From: Leptolinea sp. UBA5366
GTDB lineage: Bacteria > Chloroflexota > Anaerolineae > Anaerolineales > Anaerolineaceae
Direction: 5' to 3'
Assembly (NCBI GenBank): GCA_002407845.1
Contig: DHPK01000009.1
Location: 135,782 to 168,497, forward strand
Length of the DNA: 32,716 nt
Part shown: positions 15,663 through 23,970 of the stretch, piece by piece
Numbering within the stretch: the stretch's first letter is position 1
Layout: every line of letters starts with the position of its first letter
Translations under genes and position numbers: made by a program
Notes under the pieces: generated by a model
Told to the model about the DNA's origin: nothing
Databases searched by the model: none
What the model saw: the letters and a program-made list of their open reading frames with translations, nothing else

Positions 15663-17030
15663 CTAAAAGGCGTTGAACTGAGGATCGGTCGGAACAAATT
15701 CCATCCAGTCCGTATCCGTCTTGACATTCAGTTTTGCTCGCGCAGCTTCCAGCCAGTCATTATAGGCTGCATTAAGCGCAGTTTGTTTCTGCGTGCTGGT
15801 CAGCGGGCGTTCTTCATGTCCAATGATTTGGATGATGTGATAGCCAAAATCGGATTTGACCGGTTCTTTGGTGTAAGTGCCAATTTCCTGTGCAAAAGCA
15901 GCTTCTTCGAATGGTGCAACCATTGCGCCTTTGATAAACCAACCCAGATCGCCGCCGTTCGCGCTGTTGGAAGTGTCGGTTGAGACTTCAGCAGCGATGA
16001 CATTCCAATCTTCGCCTTTATCCAGCCGTTCAATAACAGCTTTTGCTTCTTCTTCGGTCGCGACAAGAATGTGGCGTGCCCAAACCATATCCGATTCAGC
16101 CTGGATATCCTGAGACAACGAGTCTTCTACTTTTTGCTGCAGCAGCTGATAATGAATCTGACGGACAAAGAACTCTTTTGAGTAGTAGTTGTTGCCTTCA
16201 AACTGCATATCGACATTTTTCTTGTACATTTCTTCAGTATAAGTCGTCGGAGTCAGGCTTGGCGTTGGGCTCATGTCCTGGGTCGCAGTCGGTTCGACTG
16301 ATTCTGCTTCTGTGCTGATGATAGTCGGCTCAATTGTCGGAATCTCCTCGACAGCCGGCTGACTCTCAGCAGGACCGCTGGAATCGAGAGAGGAAATGTC
16401 TTCAACAGCGATCGTAGCAGTCGGCGTCGGCGTTTCAGTGTAGTTCAGCATCTTGATCTGCTCAGCAGAAATCGTCGGGGTGCTCGCCAGCGGTTCAGTG
16501 GTCGGTTGGGGAGTTGGCGTCCCATTGGGGAAATACCCCCACATGTTTTCCATTTCGTTTGCCACTTCATCATCGCTCACACTGATCCCGGCATCCTTGG
16601 CGCCGTAATCCAGCACCAGCTGATTAACCATCGTGGTGTAAACCTGCTGCCCCAGAATTGGCGCATAGGCTTCCGAAAGCTGTGATTCATAATTGTTTCG
16701 GGTTGCTTTATCCATCTGCATTCCAAAGGATTGATAAAGCTGAGCCATGTAGTTGTAGTTGCTGATCAGGTTGACGCGCTGATAGCGGACAGCCTCTTGA
16801 AACTCGGTGACATTAACTTTTTCATCCTGGACGGTTGCAAGCGTTTTATTTGGTTTGTAAACGAATTCAATAATCGCCCCGACGATCAGCGTGATTACGA
16901 TCAACGCAATCACAGCGATTCCGCCGATTTTCAGCCACTTTATCTGATCCATCTCTTTTTCATGGCGGGATCGGTTCGCCTTATTCATTGCCCGTGGATG
17001 TTTCACTTCTTTTTGATCTTTAATCGACAT
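15663..17030 (-). CDS. Membrane-anchored peptidyl-prolyl isomerase, parvulin (PpiC/PrsA-like)
   Basis: This 455-residue protein probably helps fold exported proteins outside the membrane. A basic N-terminus is followed by one membrane segment (about residues 34-57). A SurA-N-like helical region (66-165) comes next, then a low-complexity Pro/Thr/Ser/Glu-rich stretch (about 171-263, with TPTPQPTTEP and TPTPTATIAVE), more helix, and the parvulin domain (about 317-405). The domain shows WARHILVATEEEAKAVIERL, NGGDLGWF and FGYHIIQI. AGGAG precedes the ATG at good spacing. There is no lipobox. It lies downstream of rpsR behind a strong hairpin, and ends at the shared terminator. Confidence 0.88.
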   Translation of the reverse strand: MSIKDQKEVKHPRAMNKANRSRHEKEMDQIKWLKIGGIAVIALIVITLIVGAIIEFVYKPNKTLATVQDEKVNVTEFQEAVRYQRVNLISNYNYMAQLYQSFGMQMDKATRNNYESQLSEAYAPILGQQVYTTMVNQLVLDYGAKDAGISVSDDEVANEMENMWGYFPNGTPTPQPTTEPLASTPTISAEQIKMLNYTETPTPTATIAVEDISSLDSSGPAESQPAVEEIPTIEPTIISTEAESVEPTATQDMSPTPSLTPTTYTEEMYKKNVDMQFEGNNYYSKEFFVRQIHYQLLQQKVEDSLSQDIQAESDMVWARHILVATEEEAKAVIERLDKGEDWNVIAAEVSTDTSNSANGGDLGWFIKGAMVAPFEEAAFAQEIGTYTKEPVKSDFGYHIIQIIGHEERPLTSTQKQTALNAAYNDWLEAARAKLNVKTDTDWMEFVPTDPQFNAF

Positions 17031-17048
17031 CGTATCTCCTTATTACAA

Positions 17049-17079
17049 ATAGGGCATAGAGAGTGTCTCCATGCCCTAT
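17049..17079 (-). terminator. Hairpin between rpsR and the isomerase gene (terminator or attenuator)
   Basis: ATAGGGCAT (17049-17057) and ATGCCCTAT (17071-17079) form a perfect 9-bp stem, extended by GAGA/TCTC inside. On the minus strand only ATTTG follows, so the T-run is weak. It may separate the ribosomal protein genes from the isomerase gene, or act in the leader of the latter. Confidence 0.5.
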
Positions 17080-17102
17080 CCATTATCAAGACTCAGCAGA
17101 AA

Positions 17103-17387
17103 TTACCGTACAACATCCTGGTATGGTTCTGAAGTGTAAGGCAATAAAGCGATAAAACGGGCTTTCTTGACTGCAGCAGCAACCTTGCGCTGGTGTTTGG
17201 CACAAGTTCCGGTCTGGCGGCGAGGGCGGATTTTCCCTTCCTCGGTGACGTAGCGGCGCAGCAGATCCGTATTTTTATAGACAATTTTGACATCTTTTTC
17301 TGAGCAGAACTGGCAGAACTTTGGACGGGCGATAAATCTTCGGCCGCCGCGATGTTCTTGTTGCTCATTTGAATTAGCTTCACTCAT
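17103..17387 (-). CDS. rpsR: 30S ribosomal protein bS18
   Basis: This 94-residue small-subunit protein binds next to bS6 on the platform of the 30S particle. The conserved core is RRYVTEEGKIRPRRQTG and KHQRKVAAAVKKARFIALLPY. Cysteines at FCQFC and GTC fit the zinc-containing form of bS18. GAGGAG sits at good spacing from the ATG. rpsF lies only 51 nt upstream, and the ssb gene that usually stands between them is missing. Confidence 0.97.
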   Translation of the reverse strand: MSEANSNEQQEHRGGRRFIARPKFCQFCSEKDVKIVYKNTDLLRRYVTEEGKIRPRRQTGTCAKHQRKVAAAVKKARFIALLPYTSEPYQDVVR

Positions 17388-17438
17388 ATTAACTCCTCAA
17401 GTCGGATGCTTTATAGTCCGGCTGTCATTCGAATAATG

Positions 17439-17726
17439 TTAGTCTTCAACCACTGAAATCATTGATCGCATAATCGATTCAACAAATTTCAAGTTGGCAG
17501 AAATTTCTTTAACGGCTGATGGCGCTAATTGGACAGTAATTAAATAATAATGACCGTCGCGTAGTTTCTGAATTCGATAGGCTAAACGACGTTTGCCCCA
17601 GTCATCCACTTTTTCAACTTCACCACCGCTGTCTTTTACCCAGCCGCTGACTTTTTCGATTATTCCATTGAGGGATTCTTCATCGAGATCAGGATTGGCA
17701 ATGATTACGATTTCGTATTGACGCAT
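17439..17726 (-). CDS. rpsF: 30S ribosomal protein bS6
   Basis: This 95-residue protein forms the bS6:bS18 pair on the 30S platform. It begins MRQYEIVIIANPDLDEES and contains WGKRRLAYRIQKLRDGHYYL, both highly conserved. AAAGGAGG lies at ideal distance from the ATG. It is the first gene of the small ribosomal unit and has an upstream region with a promoter-like pair overlapping a palindrome. Confidence 0.97.
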   Translation of the reverse strand: MRQYEIVIIANPDLDEESLNGIIEKVSGWVKDSGGEVEKVDDWGKRRLAYRIQKLRDGHYYLITVQLAPSAVKEISANLKFVESIMRSMISVVED

Positions 17727-17769
17727 TGCTTTTTCCTCCTTTCCTTGGGATTATTATCGACCTACTTGC

Positions 17770-17799
17770 CGATAATGGAAAGATTGCCAAGTTTGGCAA
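17770..17799 (-). promoter_or_regulatory. rpsF promoter candidate overlapping a 16-bp palindrome
   Basis: On the minus strand TTGCCA acts as a -35 and CATTAT as a -10, with a 16-base spacer. TTGCCAA-AC-TTGGCAA (17784-17799) is a perfect inverted repeat covering the -35. It could be an operator, or it could be coincidental symmetry. The remaining bases of the 17727-17889 gap show no gene. Confidence 0.4.
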
Positions 17800-17889
17800 A
17801 TCAAACGCGTGAATTGTAACATGGAATTTTAGGAACAAGGTGAAATCAGGAAGAAAGAATGAATAAAGTTGGTCAGACCGACCCTATTT

Positions 17890-18267
17890 TCATCGAAGCT
17901 GTAAAATCAGGATAATTTTGGGCAGGAAGACGACTAATCCGACCAATACGCTTAAAATCGCCGTGACCAAAACTGCGCCGGCACTGATGTCTTTTGCCTG
18001 TTTCGCCAACGGGTGAAAGTCCGTCGTGACCAGATCGACGGTGCGTTCGATTGCCGTGTTGATCAATTCAGCTGTCCAAACCAGTCCGATGACCACCAGA
18101 ATCAAAGCGAACTCCTCGAGGGACACAGACAGCAGCCAGGATGCCAAAAGAGCCAGCAGTGTGAAGATCAGATGTATTTTGAAATGGATTTCGGTTTGAA
18201 ATGCAAATGAGATGCCGTGGAATGCATCAGAGAATGATTTTATCCGCCGTTTGGCGAACTCATTCAT
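17890..18267 (-). CDS. dgkA: Diacylglycerol kinase / undecaprenol kinase, DgkA family
   Basis: This 125-residue membrane enzyme phosphorylates diacylglycerol or, in many Gram-positive-type cells, undecaprenol. Three hydrophobic segments and the family signature ELINTAIERTVD are present, followed by HPLAKQAKDISAGAVLV. I chose the ATG at 18267. GGAG lies 10-11 nt before it, and it overlaps the ybeY stop by 8 nt. An upstream TTG at 18300 would add 11 residues with no site. It is the last gene of the DUF1385-comEA-yqeY-PgpH-ybeY chain. ybeY next to dgkA is a widespread arrangement. Which lipid is used cannot be told from the sequence. Confidence 0.93.
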   Translation of the reverse strand: MNEFAKRRIKSFSDAFHGISFAFQTEIHFKIHLIFTLLALLASWLLSVSLEEFALILVVIGLVWTAELINTAIERTVDLVTTDFHPLAKQAKDISAGAVLVTAILSVLVGLVVFLPKIILILQLR

Positions 18268-18730
18268 GGGTCTCGTCTCCGGGCGTTCTTCCAAGTTCAA
18301 TCTGATTCGCGGTGAGATACTGGCGCTGCTTTTCCCACATCAGTTCTTTTCTCTCATCCGTATCGTGATCATAATCAAGAAGGTGCAATAATCCGTGGAT
18401 CAGCAATAATTCGATTTCGTTTTGCAACGGGTGCCCGGATTGTTCAGCCTGTGTGGCGGCTTGAGCAGCGCAGATGATCACATCGCCGAGGTAAGGATTT
18501 CCGGTTTCCGGATCAATTTCGCCATCGGAAGGAAATGACAGAACGTCCGTCACTTCATTCAGCTGCCTGAAATCATTGTTCAGCTTCTTGATTTCAGCTG
18601 GTCTTACAAATATGAGTGAGAATTCTTCAGCGCTTGTTGCTTCAGCCTGTAAAATCCCGCTCGAAATTTGCTGCAGTCGGTCTTCTGCAAAGTGAAAATT
18701 TGGATCACGGGTGCGGTTCAATAGGTTCAT
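18260..18730 (-). CDS. ybeY: Endoribonuclease YbeY (rRNA maturation factor)
   Basis: This 156-residue metal-dependent RNase acts in 16S rRNA 3'-end maturation and ribosome quality control. The zinc motif H112-x3-H116-x5-H122 (HGLLHLLDYDH) and the upstream TDVLSFP segment are diagnostic. The ATG at 18730, 4 nt after the stop of the HD-domain gene, gives the standard length. The frame is open further upstream, but that extension is Pro/Arg-rich sequence overlapping the preceding gene and is unlikely to be real. Confidence 0.95.
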   Translation of the reverse strand: MNLLNRTRDPNFHFAEDRLQQISSGILQAEATSAEEFSLIFVRPAEIKKLNNDFRQLNEVTDVLSFPSDGEIDPETGNPYLGDVIICAAQAATQAEQSGHPLQNEIELLLIHGLLHLLDYDHDTDERKELMWEKQRQYLTANQIELGRTPGDETHE

Positions 18731-18734
18731 GGAA

Positions 18735-20924
18735 TTAATTCTTAGCGGAATCAGAAGGCACAAAGATGTTTTGCGCCTCATCGGCGGGAGCGGCGGTCTC
18801 TTTCGCTGGGGTGGTTGGTTGGGCTGCTGGCACTGGGGTACGCCTGCCATGCTTGTTCGCCTCAGGATATTTGACGCGCGGGTGGTAAGAATTTCTCAGA
18901 ACATTGACAAACGATTCGCGGATTTTTGTCAGATCCCGCAAGGTCAGCGGTGCGTCATCAAGCTGTCCGCTGGTACTGTAATAGTTGAAAGTGTTCTTAA
19001 CCAGCGTGTTGATTTCTTCATCATTTTTCGGTTTCTCAGCCCGTGCGCGCGCTTCGCAGGTGTCTGCCAGCATCACCAACGCGGTTTCCTTGCTTTTTGG
19101 CCGCGGTCCCGGGTAAGTGAAGTCGGCGATGTCAACATTCTCTTCGCCATCGTTGTTGACTGCCTGCGTATATTGATAACGGGTGATGTTGTTGCCGTGA
19201 TGCTCGCGCACAAAATTTAGAATGACTTCCGGCAGGTGATACTTCTTGATCAGCGCTTCGCCGTCAGGGACGTGCTGGATAATGAAAGAAGCGCTTTCTT
19301 TTGGAGTGATATCTTCATGCAGGTTCAATTCGCCTGAGACCTGGTTTTCAACAAAATAGGACGGATTCAGAGCCTTGCCAGCGTCGTGATACATGGCGCC
19401 TGCCCGGACGAGCAGCGGGTCTGCTCCGATCACTTTTGCTGCCTGTTCCGAAAGGTTTGCGACCATCAGCGAGTGCTGATAGGTGCCCGGTGCAGTGTTC
19501 AAGATGAATTGCAGCAGCGGAGAATCCGGCCGGATAAGTTCGAGCAATTCAAGCGAAGTGGCAACCCCGATAAATCGCGCGAATGAGTATTGAAAGATCA
19601 ATGTCAGCCCGGCAGAGAGCAGCCCGCTGATAACCGAAGCTGCTGCCAGCGTGACCAGACCGACCATGTCTGTTGAGGAACCGATGATCTGATACGCCAG
19701 AATGATTGGGATGCCGACAAAACCCGATGCCAAACCCGCAAGCAGGAAATTCAGGATCTGCCGTGCGTTTTGCAGCACTAAAATTCCGGTCAGCGACGAG
19801 ATGATATAGAAAGTTGAGTAATTCAAGCCGTCGGCAAAATCGTAAGGAACGAGAAAGCCGATAATGATCGACATAACAATTCCATACGAACGCCCGCTCA
19901 GGCAGGCAATCGTTAGACCAAGCGATTGGATTGGGAAAAGGAATGGCAATATCGCCCGGTTTGGAATGAAAATTCGGGCGGCAAACAGAATCGAAAGATA
20001 GAGCACAGCGATCATGATGCATTCGCGCAGATTCAGATATTGATGGCGCTCATCAATCAGGAAAAAGAAAAGTGCAAAAATAGCCAGCCCCAAAACGAGC
20101 AGTCCGGTTGATAGGATTTTTTTATTGTCATTTTTGGAAGAGACCAGCCCCATTTTGTCCAAGGCTTCGAAAATCAATTCTGTGATGATTTGTCCTCTGG
20201 AGACGATCGTCTGATTGGTGATAAAAGTCCTCTCGCGCGGTTGAACCGATTCACGGGATTCCCCTCGGCTTTTTTCGGTCAGATCAGAACTGTAAAGGCT
20301 GTTTGGCACGACGAATCGGCGTGTCAGACTGTCAATCAGGCTCGAAATCTTTGGGTTGATCGAATAACTGATCATTGTAGGAATGTTTTCGATCTGAGCT
20401 GACACCTGATCATCCCGGATCGAATTCTGCATCACTGTCTCAAGAATCCGCTGAGATTCTGATTGAACCAGCTTCCAGTCATCATCGGTCAGATCAAGCA
20501 CTTGTTTGATTGTCGCTTCATCTAATCTCACAAAAACGAGTTTGCTGATGTCAGAAATTTTTTGAGTTTCTGATGCGTAGGTATCTCCCCGCACTGTCGT
20601 TATAAATTGGAACGATAGCCGCAGGTATTGAACTTGATTGCGTGAGATTGTCGGGTCAGCTGGCAGATAAATCCGGTCCACCATATTTTCAGCGTCATTC
20701 CGTGCCTGCTCAGTCAGAATTTGACTCTCAAATGTGAGCGTGCGGGGTGCAAGGATGTCTTGCGTGGCAACGTCTCCGACACTCAGGCTGTAGCTGGTTT
20801 TTCTGATTGAAATTTGAAAGGTTAAAAGGGAGAATGTTATCAGCACGGTTAACACAAAGATGAGTAACCGCCAAACGGATGGCTCTCCCTGATTTAGCTT
20901 TTTGCCTTCAATGTTGTCTTTCAT
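18735..20924 (-). CDS. 7TM-HD family protein, probable cyclic di-AMP phosphodiesterase (PgpH/YqfF-like)
   Basis: This 729-residue membrane protein has a first membrane segment at about residues 19-37, a large extracellular 7TMR-HDED domain to about 265, seven hydrophobic segments (about 270-455) and a cytoplasmic HD domain. The HD domain shows YQHSLMVANL (H484), MYHDAGK (H513-D514) and VREHHG (about 575). PgpH proteins of this build hydrolyse cyclic di-AMP. The tail (about the last 45 residues) is Pro/Ala/Thr-rich. I chose the ATG at 20924, which overlaps the yqeY stop as ATGA. A GTG nine codons upstream is less likely. Placement directly before ybeY and dgkA is conserved in many bacteria. 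Confidence 0.93.
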   Translation of the reverse strand: MKDNIEGKKLNQGEPSVWRLLIFVLTVLITFSLLTFQISIRKTSYSLSVGDVATQDILAPRTLTFESQILTEQARNDAENMVDRIYLPADPTISRNQVQYLRLSFQFITTVRGDTYASETQKISDISKLVFVRLDEATIKQVLDLTDDDWKLVQSESQRILETVMQNSIRDDQVSAQIENIPTMISYSINPKISSLIDSLTRRFVVPNSLYSSDLTEKSRGESRESVQPRERTFITNQTIVSRGQIITELIFEALDKMGLVSSKNDNKKILSTGLLVLGLAIFALFFFLIDERHQYLNLRECIMIAVLYLSILFAARIFIPNRAILPFLFPIQSLGLTIACLSGRSYGIVMSIIIGFLVPYDFADGLNYSTFYIISSLTGILVLQNARQILNFLLAGLASGFVGIPIILAYQIIGSSTDMVGLVTLAAASVISGLLSAGLTLIFQYSFARFIGVATSLELLELIRPDSPLLQFILNTAPGTYQHSLMVANLSEQAAKVIGADPLLVRAGAMYHDAGKALNPSYFVENQVSGELNLHEDITPKESASFIIQHVPDGEALIKKYHLPEVILNFVREHHGNNITRYQYTQAVNNDGEENVDIADFTYPGPRPKSKETALVMLADTCEARARAEKPKNDEEINTLVKNTFNYYSTSGQLDDAPLTLRDLTKIRESFVNVLRNSYHPRVKYPEANKHGRRTPVPAAQPTTPAKETAAPADEAQNIFVPSDSAKN

Positions 20925-21370
20925 TGATCTGCTAAGTATTCCTTTACGCACTTGCTGACCACGTCTGATGCGGCAATCCCTTTGACCTTCGGCATGATTG
21001 CTTTCATAACCTTGCCCATGTCAGCAGGGTTCACAGCCTCAACCTCTTTCGCAGTTTCGGCGACAATCTGCTTGATTTCATCGATTGACAGCTGCTTCGG
21101 CAGGAACTCTTCAAGAATCGCTGCTTCTTTGATGATGCCGTCTATTGTATCTTCGCGTCCAGCTTTTTTTGCGTCTTCGATCATTTCACGCCGAATTTTG
21201 ACTTCTTTTTGCAGAATCGCATTCACTTCATCTTCAGCAAGCGCCTTGTTTTGTTCTTTTTCTGCAAATTTTATTGATGCCAATGCGAGACGAATTACAT
21301 TTTTCCGATCCTCGTCATGCGCTTTCATCGCTGTTTTAAGGTTTTCTTCTAATTGATTTTTAATTCCCAT
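20921..21370 (-). CDS. GatB/YqeY domain protein
   Basis: This 149-residue soluble helical protein contains the YqeY domain, related to the tRNA-binding tail of the GatB amidotransferase subunit. Family features are DRKNVIRLALASIKFAEKE, EEFLPKQLS and DMGKVMKAIMPKVKG. It is usually encoded near translation genes, and its precise role is not settled. It overlaps comEA by 11 nt upstream and the HD-domain gene by 4 nt downstream, so expression is tightly coupled. GGTGGGA serves as the ribosome binding site within comEA. Confidence 0.93.
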   Translation of the reverse strand: MGIKNQLEENLKTAMKAHDEDRKNVIRLALASIKFAEKEQNKALAEDEVNAILQKEVKIRREMIEDAKKAGREDTIDGIIKEAAILEEFLPKQLSIDEIKQIVAETAKEVEAVNPADMGKVMKAIMPKVKGIAASDVVSKCVKEYLADQ

Positions 21371-21920
21371 TTTGTCCCACCATTACCAGATCATAAAATT
21401 GTTCGATTGTCTTTTCGCCAAAACCATCGATTTCAAGCAAATCTGCCACATCCTGAAACGAACCTCGAGCTGTTCGATGGTTAATTATATCTTGTGCCTT
21501 TTTTTCGCCAATGCCGGGTAACGTCATCAAAAGTTCTAGCGATGCGTGATTCAGGTCAATTAGCTCCGGCAGATTGCTGCGGACAGCTGGCGTGAGCGTG
21601 CTTTCGGCTTGACTTGGCGTTGGAATGATGATCTTGTCTCCGTCGAGAATCCTTGTTGTGAGCCGGCTGTTAACCTGATCTGCCTGATCGGTGAATCCAC
21701 CGGCAAGCGCGACTGCATCGGAAACTCTGAGATTTTTTTCATCCGATGAATAAATACCAGGTTCTCGAACTTCGCCATAGATTTCGAATTGCAGCATCGC
21801 TCGCTCTACAGCCTGAATTTGTATTGCTTCTGTACCGGGGCGTGATGCCAAGATCAGGATTACAATACTGCATAATAGACCGAATAAAACTGCTGCCAGA
21901 AGCAATTGCCAGGTTTTCAT
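21360..21920 (-). CDS. ComEA-like DNA-binding competence protein
   Basis: This 186-residue exported protein has one N-terminal membrane segment (about residues 5-25), an SLBB domain (about 45-95, FEIYGEVREPGIY and LRVSDAVALAGGF) and a C-terminal double helix-hairpin-helix (about 118-180, IDLNHASLELLMTLPGIGEKKAQ). The layout matches ComEA, the surface receptor for double-stranded DNA in natural transformation. No comEC channel gene is visible here. The ribosome binding site (CGGAG) directly abuts the ATG, which is poor spacing. The upstream DUF1385 gene ends 10 nt before it. Confidence 0.9.
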   Translation of the reverse strand: MKTWQLLLAAVLFGLLCSIVILILASRPGTEAIQIQAVERAMLQFEIYGEVREPGIYSSDEKNLRVSDAVALAGGFTDQADQVNSRLTTRILDGDKIIIPTPSQAESTLTPAVRSNLPELIDLNHASLELLMTLPGIGEKKAQDIINHRTARGSFQDVADLLEIDGFGEKTIEQFYDLVMVGQNGN

Positions 21921-21930
21921 CTCCGAACCG

Positions 21931-22881
21931 TCACGGTGTCATTTTTTCAGCGCTGAATGATTCTTCTTTCGGATCAGGTTCAGCAGCTTTTTCTGGCACC
22001 TCGCCATTTTCGTATGCCAACATAGTGGTAAAAGAATTGATTGCGCATTCAATCATCGAGTCATCCGGCTCAGCTGTAGTGATTTTCTGAACTGCAAGGT
22101 TTGGATAATACAGCACTTTGACAAAAGGATTTTCCAGATGTTTTGCGCTCCAACGGATGTATTCATAAGAAATTCCGCTGATGACCGGAATCAGAAGCAC
22201 GCGGCTGACCAATCGGCTGACAAGCGTCGGGGTCAATGGCCCGATCAGGATGAACAGGAAGATCGAAATGAAGACGACAGTCACCATAAACGCAGTACCG
22301 CAGCGCGGATGGAGCCGTGATTGGGCGCGCACATTGTCGAGCGTTACTTCCAACCCGCTGTCAAAGGCATTGATTGTCTTGTGTTCTGCTCCATGATAAC
22401 GAAAGACACGTTTGATCTCTTCCATTTTGGAGACGATCACCATATATCCAAGCACAATCGCTAATCTTAAGAAACCTTCAATGATATTGCCGAAAAGATT
22501 GGAAATCCCAGTTGCTCCTTCGATCCACTGAGCAACAGCCGCTGGTGCGATGAAGAACAGCAAAACGGAAATTGCCAGCGATACAATCATCGTCAGAACC
22601 ATTTCGTGACTTTCGATTTTTTCATCTTCGCCAGTCTGAACGTTAGCTGAAACTGTAAGAAAGCGCAGCCCTAGCCCGAGAGAATCCCATAGAATAAGTA
22701 AGCCGCGCAGGAACGGAATATCGCGGATTCGGGTTTTATAGATGCCGCCGAGTTCTTCATGAACGACTTCAATGTGCCCGTCTGGCGCACGCATGGAAGC
22801 GACTACGTGCTTGCTGCCTCTCATGAGCACCCCTTCAATTAATGCCTGTCCACCATAAGATGGTAAATTCTGTTTTGTCAT
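21931..22881 (-). CDS. DUF1385 family membrane protein (YqhQ-like)
   Basis: This 316-residue protein of unknown function carries the family landmarks SYGGQALIEGVLMRG at the N-terminus, RYHGAEHKTINAFD in the middle and LHPRCGTAFMV before the last membrane segments. About four hydrophobic segments are visible. I chose the ATG at 22881 because GGAG lies 7 nt before it. An earlier in-frame ATG at 22905 falls inside the likely -10 element and cannot be in the message. The charged C-terminal tail (EKAAEPDPKEE) is variable in the family. It heads the run that continues with comEA. Confidence 0.92.
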   Translation of the reverse strand: MTKQNLPSYGGQALIEGVLMRGSKHVVASMRAPDGHIEVVHEELGGIYKTRIRDIPFLRGLLILWDSLGLGLRFLTVSANVQTGEDEKIESHEMVLTMIVSLAISVLLFFIAPAAVAQWIEGATGISNLFGNIIEGFLRLAIVLGYMVIVSKMEEIKRVFRYHGAEHKTINAFDSGLEVTLDNVRAQSRLHPRCGTAFMVTVVFISIFLFILIGPLTPTLVSRLVSRVLLIPVISGISYEYIRWSAKHLENPFVKVLYYPNLAVQKITTAEPDDSMIECAINSFTTMLAYENGEVPEKAAEPDPKEESFSAEKMTP

Positions 22882-22903
22882 GTTTTTCTCCATAATATTT
22901 AGC

Positions 22904-22909
22904 ATTATA
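22904..22909 (-). promoter_or_regulatory. -10 element of the DUF1385-comEA-yqeY run
   Basis: A perfect TATAAT on the minus strand lies 22 nt before the start codon, leaving a short leader with GGAG. No convincing -35 was found. An interrupted inverted repeat (22931-22960) sits just upstream. Confidence 0.55.
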
Positions 22910-22930
22910 TACTAAAATCTTGTCGCCCCT

Positions 22931-22960
22931 CTGATCCCGCGCAGAGAGATGCGAGATCAG
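22931..22960. repeat. Inverted repeat upstream of the DUF1385 promoter
   Basis: CTGATC-c-CGC and GCG-a-GATCAG form a 10-position stem with one mismatch around a 10-base loop. It could be the terminator of ftcD without a clear T-run, or a protein-binding site over the -35 region. The rest of the 22910-23043 gap shows no gene. Confidence 0.45.
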
Positions 22961-23043
22961 TCAAAAACTGAACAAATAATTGTCCGGCATAAGTAAAAAA
23001 ATTTTCAGGATTCAGACTAATATCGGGCGGGAAGAAGCTGGAT

Positions 23044-23970
23044 TTATGAATTGTTCTTGCTGATGGATGGATCAATTCCGAAAAAAGGATAATGGTGCTC
23101 TAAAATTTGGTGCTCATCGAAGTTGCCGATCATCAACTCCTCGGGCGAAGTCCCAACGAGGGCGTCAGCCGGAAGGCATCCGACCAATTCAGACGACATG
23201 ATTTGAAGGTTCAGCATTTGCGCTGACTGTTTTACAATCTCGAAAACGGTCATCAGAGACGTGCGCTGGTAATCCAACAGGTTCATGGACACTTGTGCTT
23301 TTTGTCTGACAAGCATCCCCAATGCCTGCAGTCCAGGCAAGCCGCCGGAAGATTCTCTGATCTCCCTGGCAATTTCTTTGGCAGAAGAGATGTCACCAGT
23401 GTCCAAAAAGATGTTGAAAGCAATCAGAATTTCCCGCGCCCCAACGGCAGCGGCACCTGCTTTGCCAATTATTTCAGGTCCCTTGTCCGGGAAAAAGGCT
23501 GGATCGGTGGCTATTTTGGTGCGCAAGGCTTCATAATCTCCCCTTCTCAGATCAGAAAGCCTGACGTGGCTCGGATGGACAGCAGCCTTCCCGTAAAGAT
23601 AGACTGGAAGTTTAAGCGCTGAGGCAAGATGATCGCCAAGTTGATTGGCGAGCAAGATCGCGTCCTGCATATTTGCATTGACAAGCGGAATGAATGGCAC
23701 GACATCAGCTGCCCCGATGCGGGGATGAGTACCCTGATGAGCGTTTAAATCGATCAATTGGGTTGCTGTCTGAACAGCTTTGAATGCAGCTGCTTGCAGC
23801 GAAACTCCGTCGCCCAGAATCGTGAATACAGATCGGTTATGGTCTGCGTCCATATGAACATCGATCAGCTTGACTTCATCGACAGATTGGATCGCCTGGC
23901 TGATTGCATGAATTATTTCAGGGTTTCTGCCTTCTGAAAAATTGGGAACGCATTCAAACAGCCGCTTCAT
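23044..23970 (-). CDS. ftcD: Glutamate formimidoyltransferase
   Basis: This 308-residue cytoplasmic enzyme transfers the formimino group between formiminoglutamate and tetrahydrofolate in histidine degradation and one-carbon metabolism. It begins with the conserved CVPNFSEGRNPEII and contains DVHMDADHNRSVFT and HQGTHPRIGAADVVPF, which form the folate and active-site region. It is the transferase domain only. The cyclodeaminase domain of the two-domain FtcD is absent, as in many bacteria. Its ATG overlaps the stop of the upstream membrane-protein gene (ATGA). No hut genes are nearby, so the pathway context is unclear. Confidence 0.93.
   Translation of the reverse strand: MKRLFECVPNFSEGRNPEIIHAISQAIQSVDEVKLIDVHMDADHNRSVFTILGDGVSLQAAAFKAVQTATQLIDLNAHQGTHPRIGAADVVPFIPLVNANMQDAILLANQLGDHLASALKLPVYLYGKAAVHPSHVRLSDLRRGDYEALRTKIATDPAFFPDKGPEIIGKAGAAAVGAREILIAFNIFLDTGDISSAKEIAREIRESSGGLPGLQALGMLVRQKAQVSMNLLDYQRTSLMTVFEIVKQSAQMLNLQIMSSELVGCLPADALVGTSPEELMIGNFDEHQILEHHYPFFGIDPSISKNNS

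Noticed and set aside
18731..18850. A 40-residue N-terminal extension of YbeY
   Set aside because: It overlaps the conserved reading frame of the HD-domain gene. The ATG at 18730 gives the standard YbeY length.
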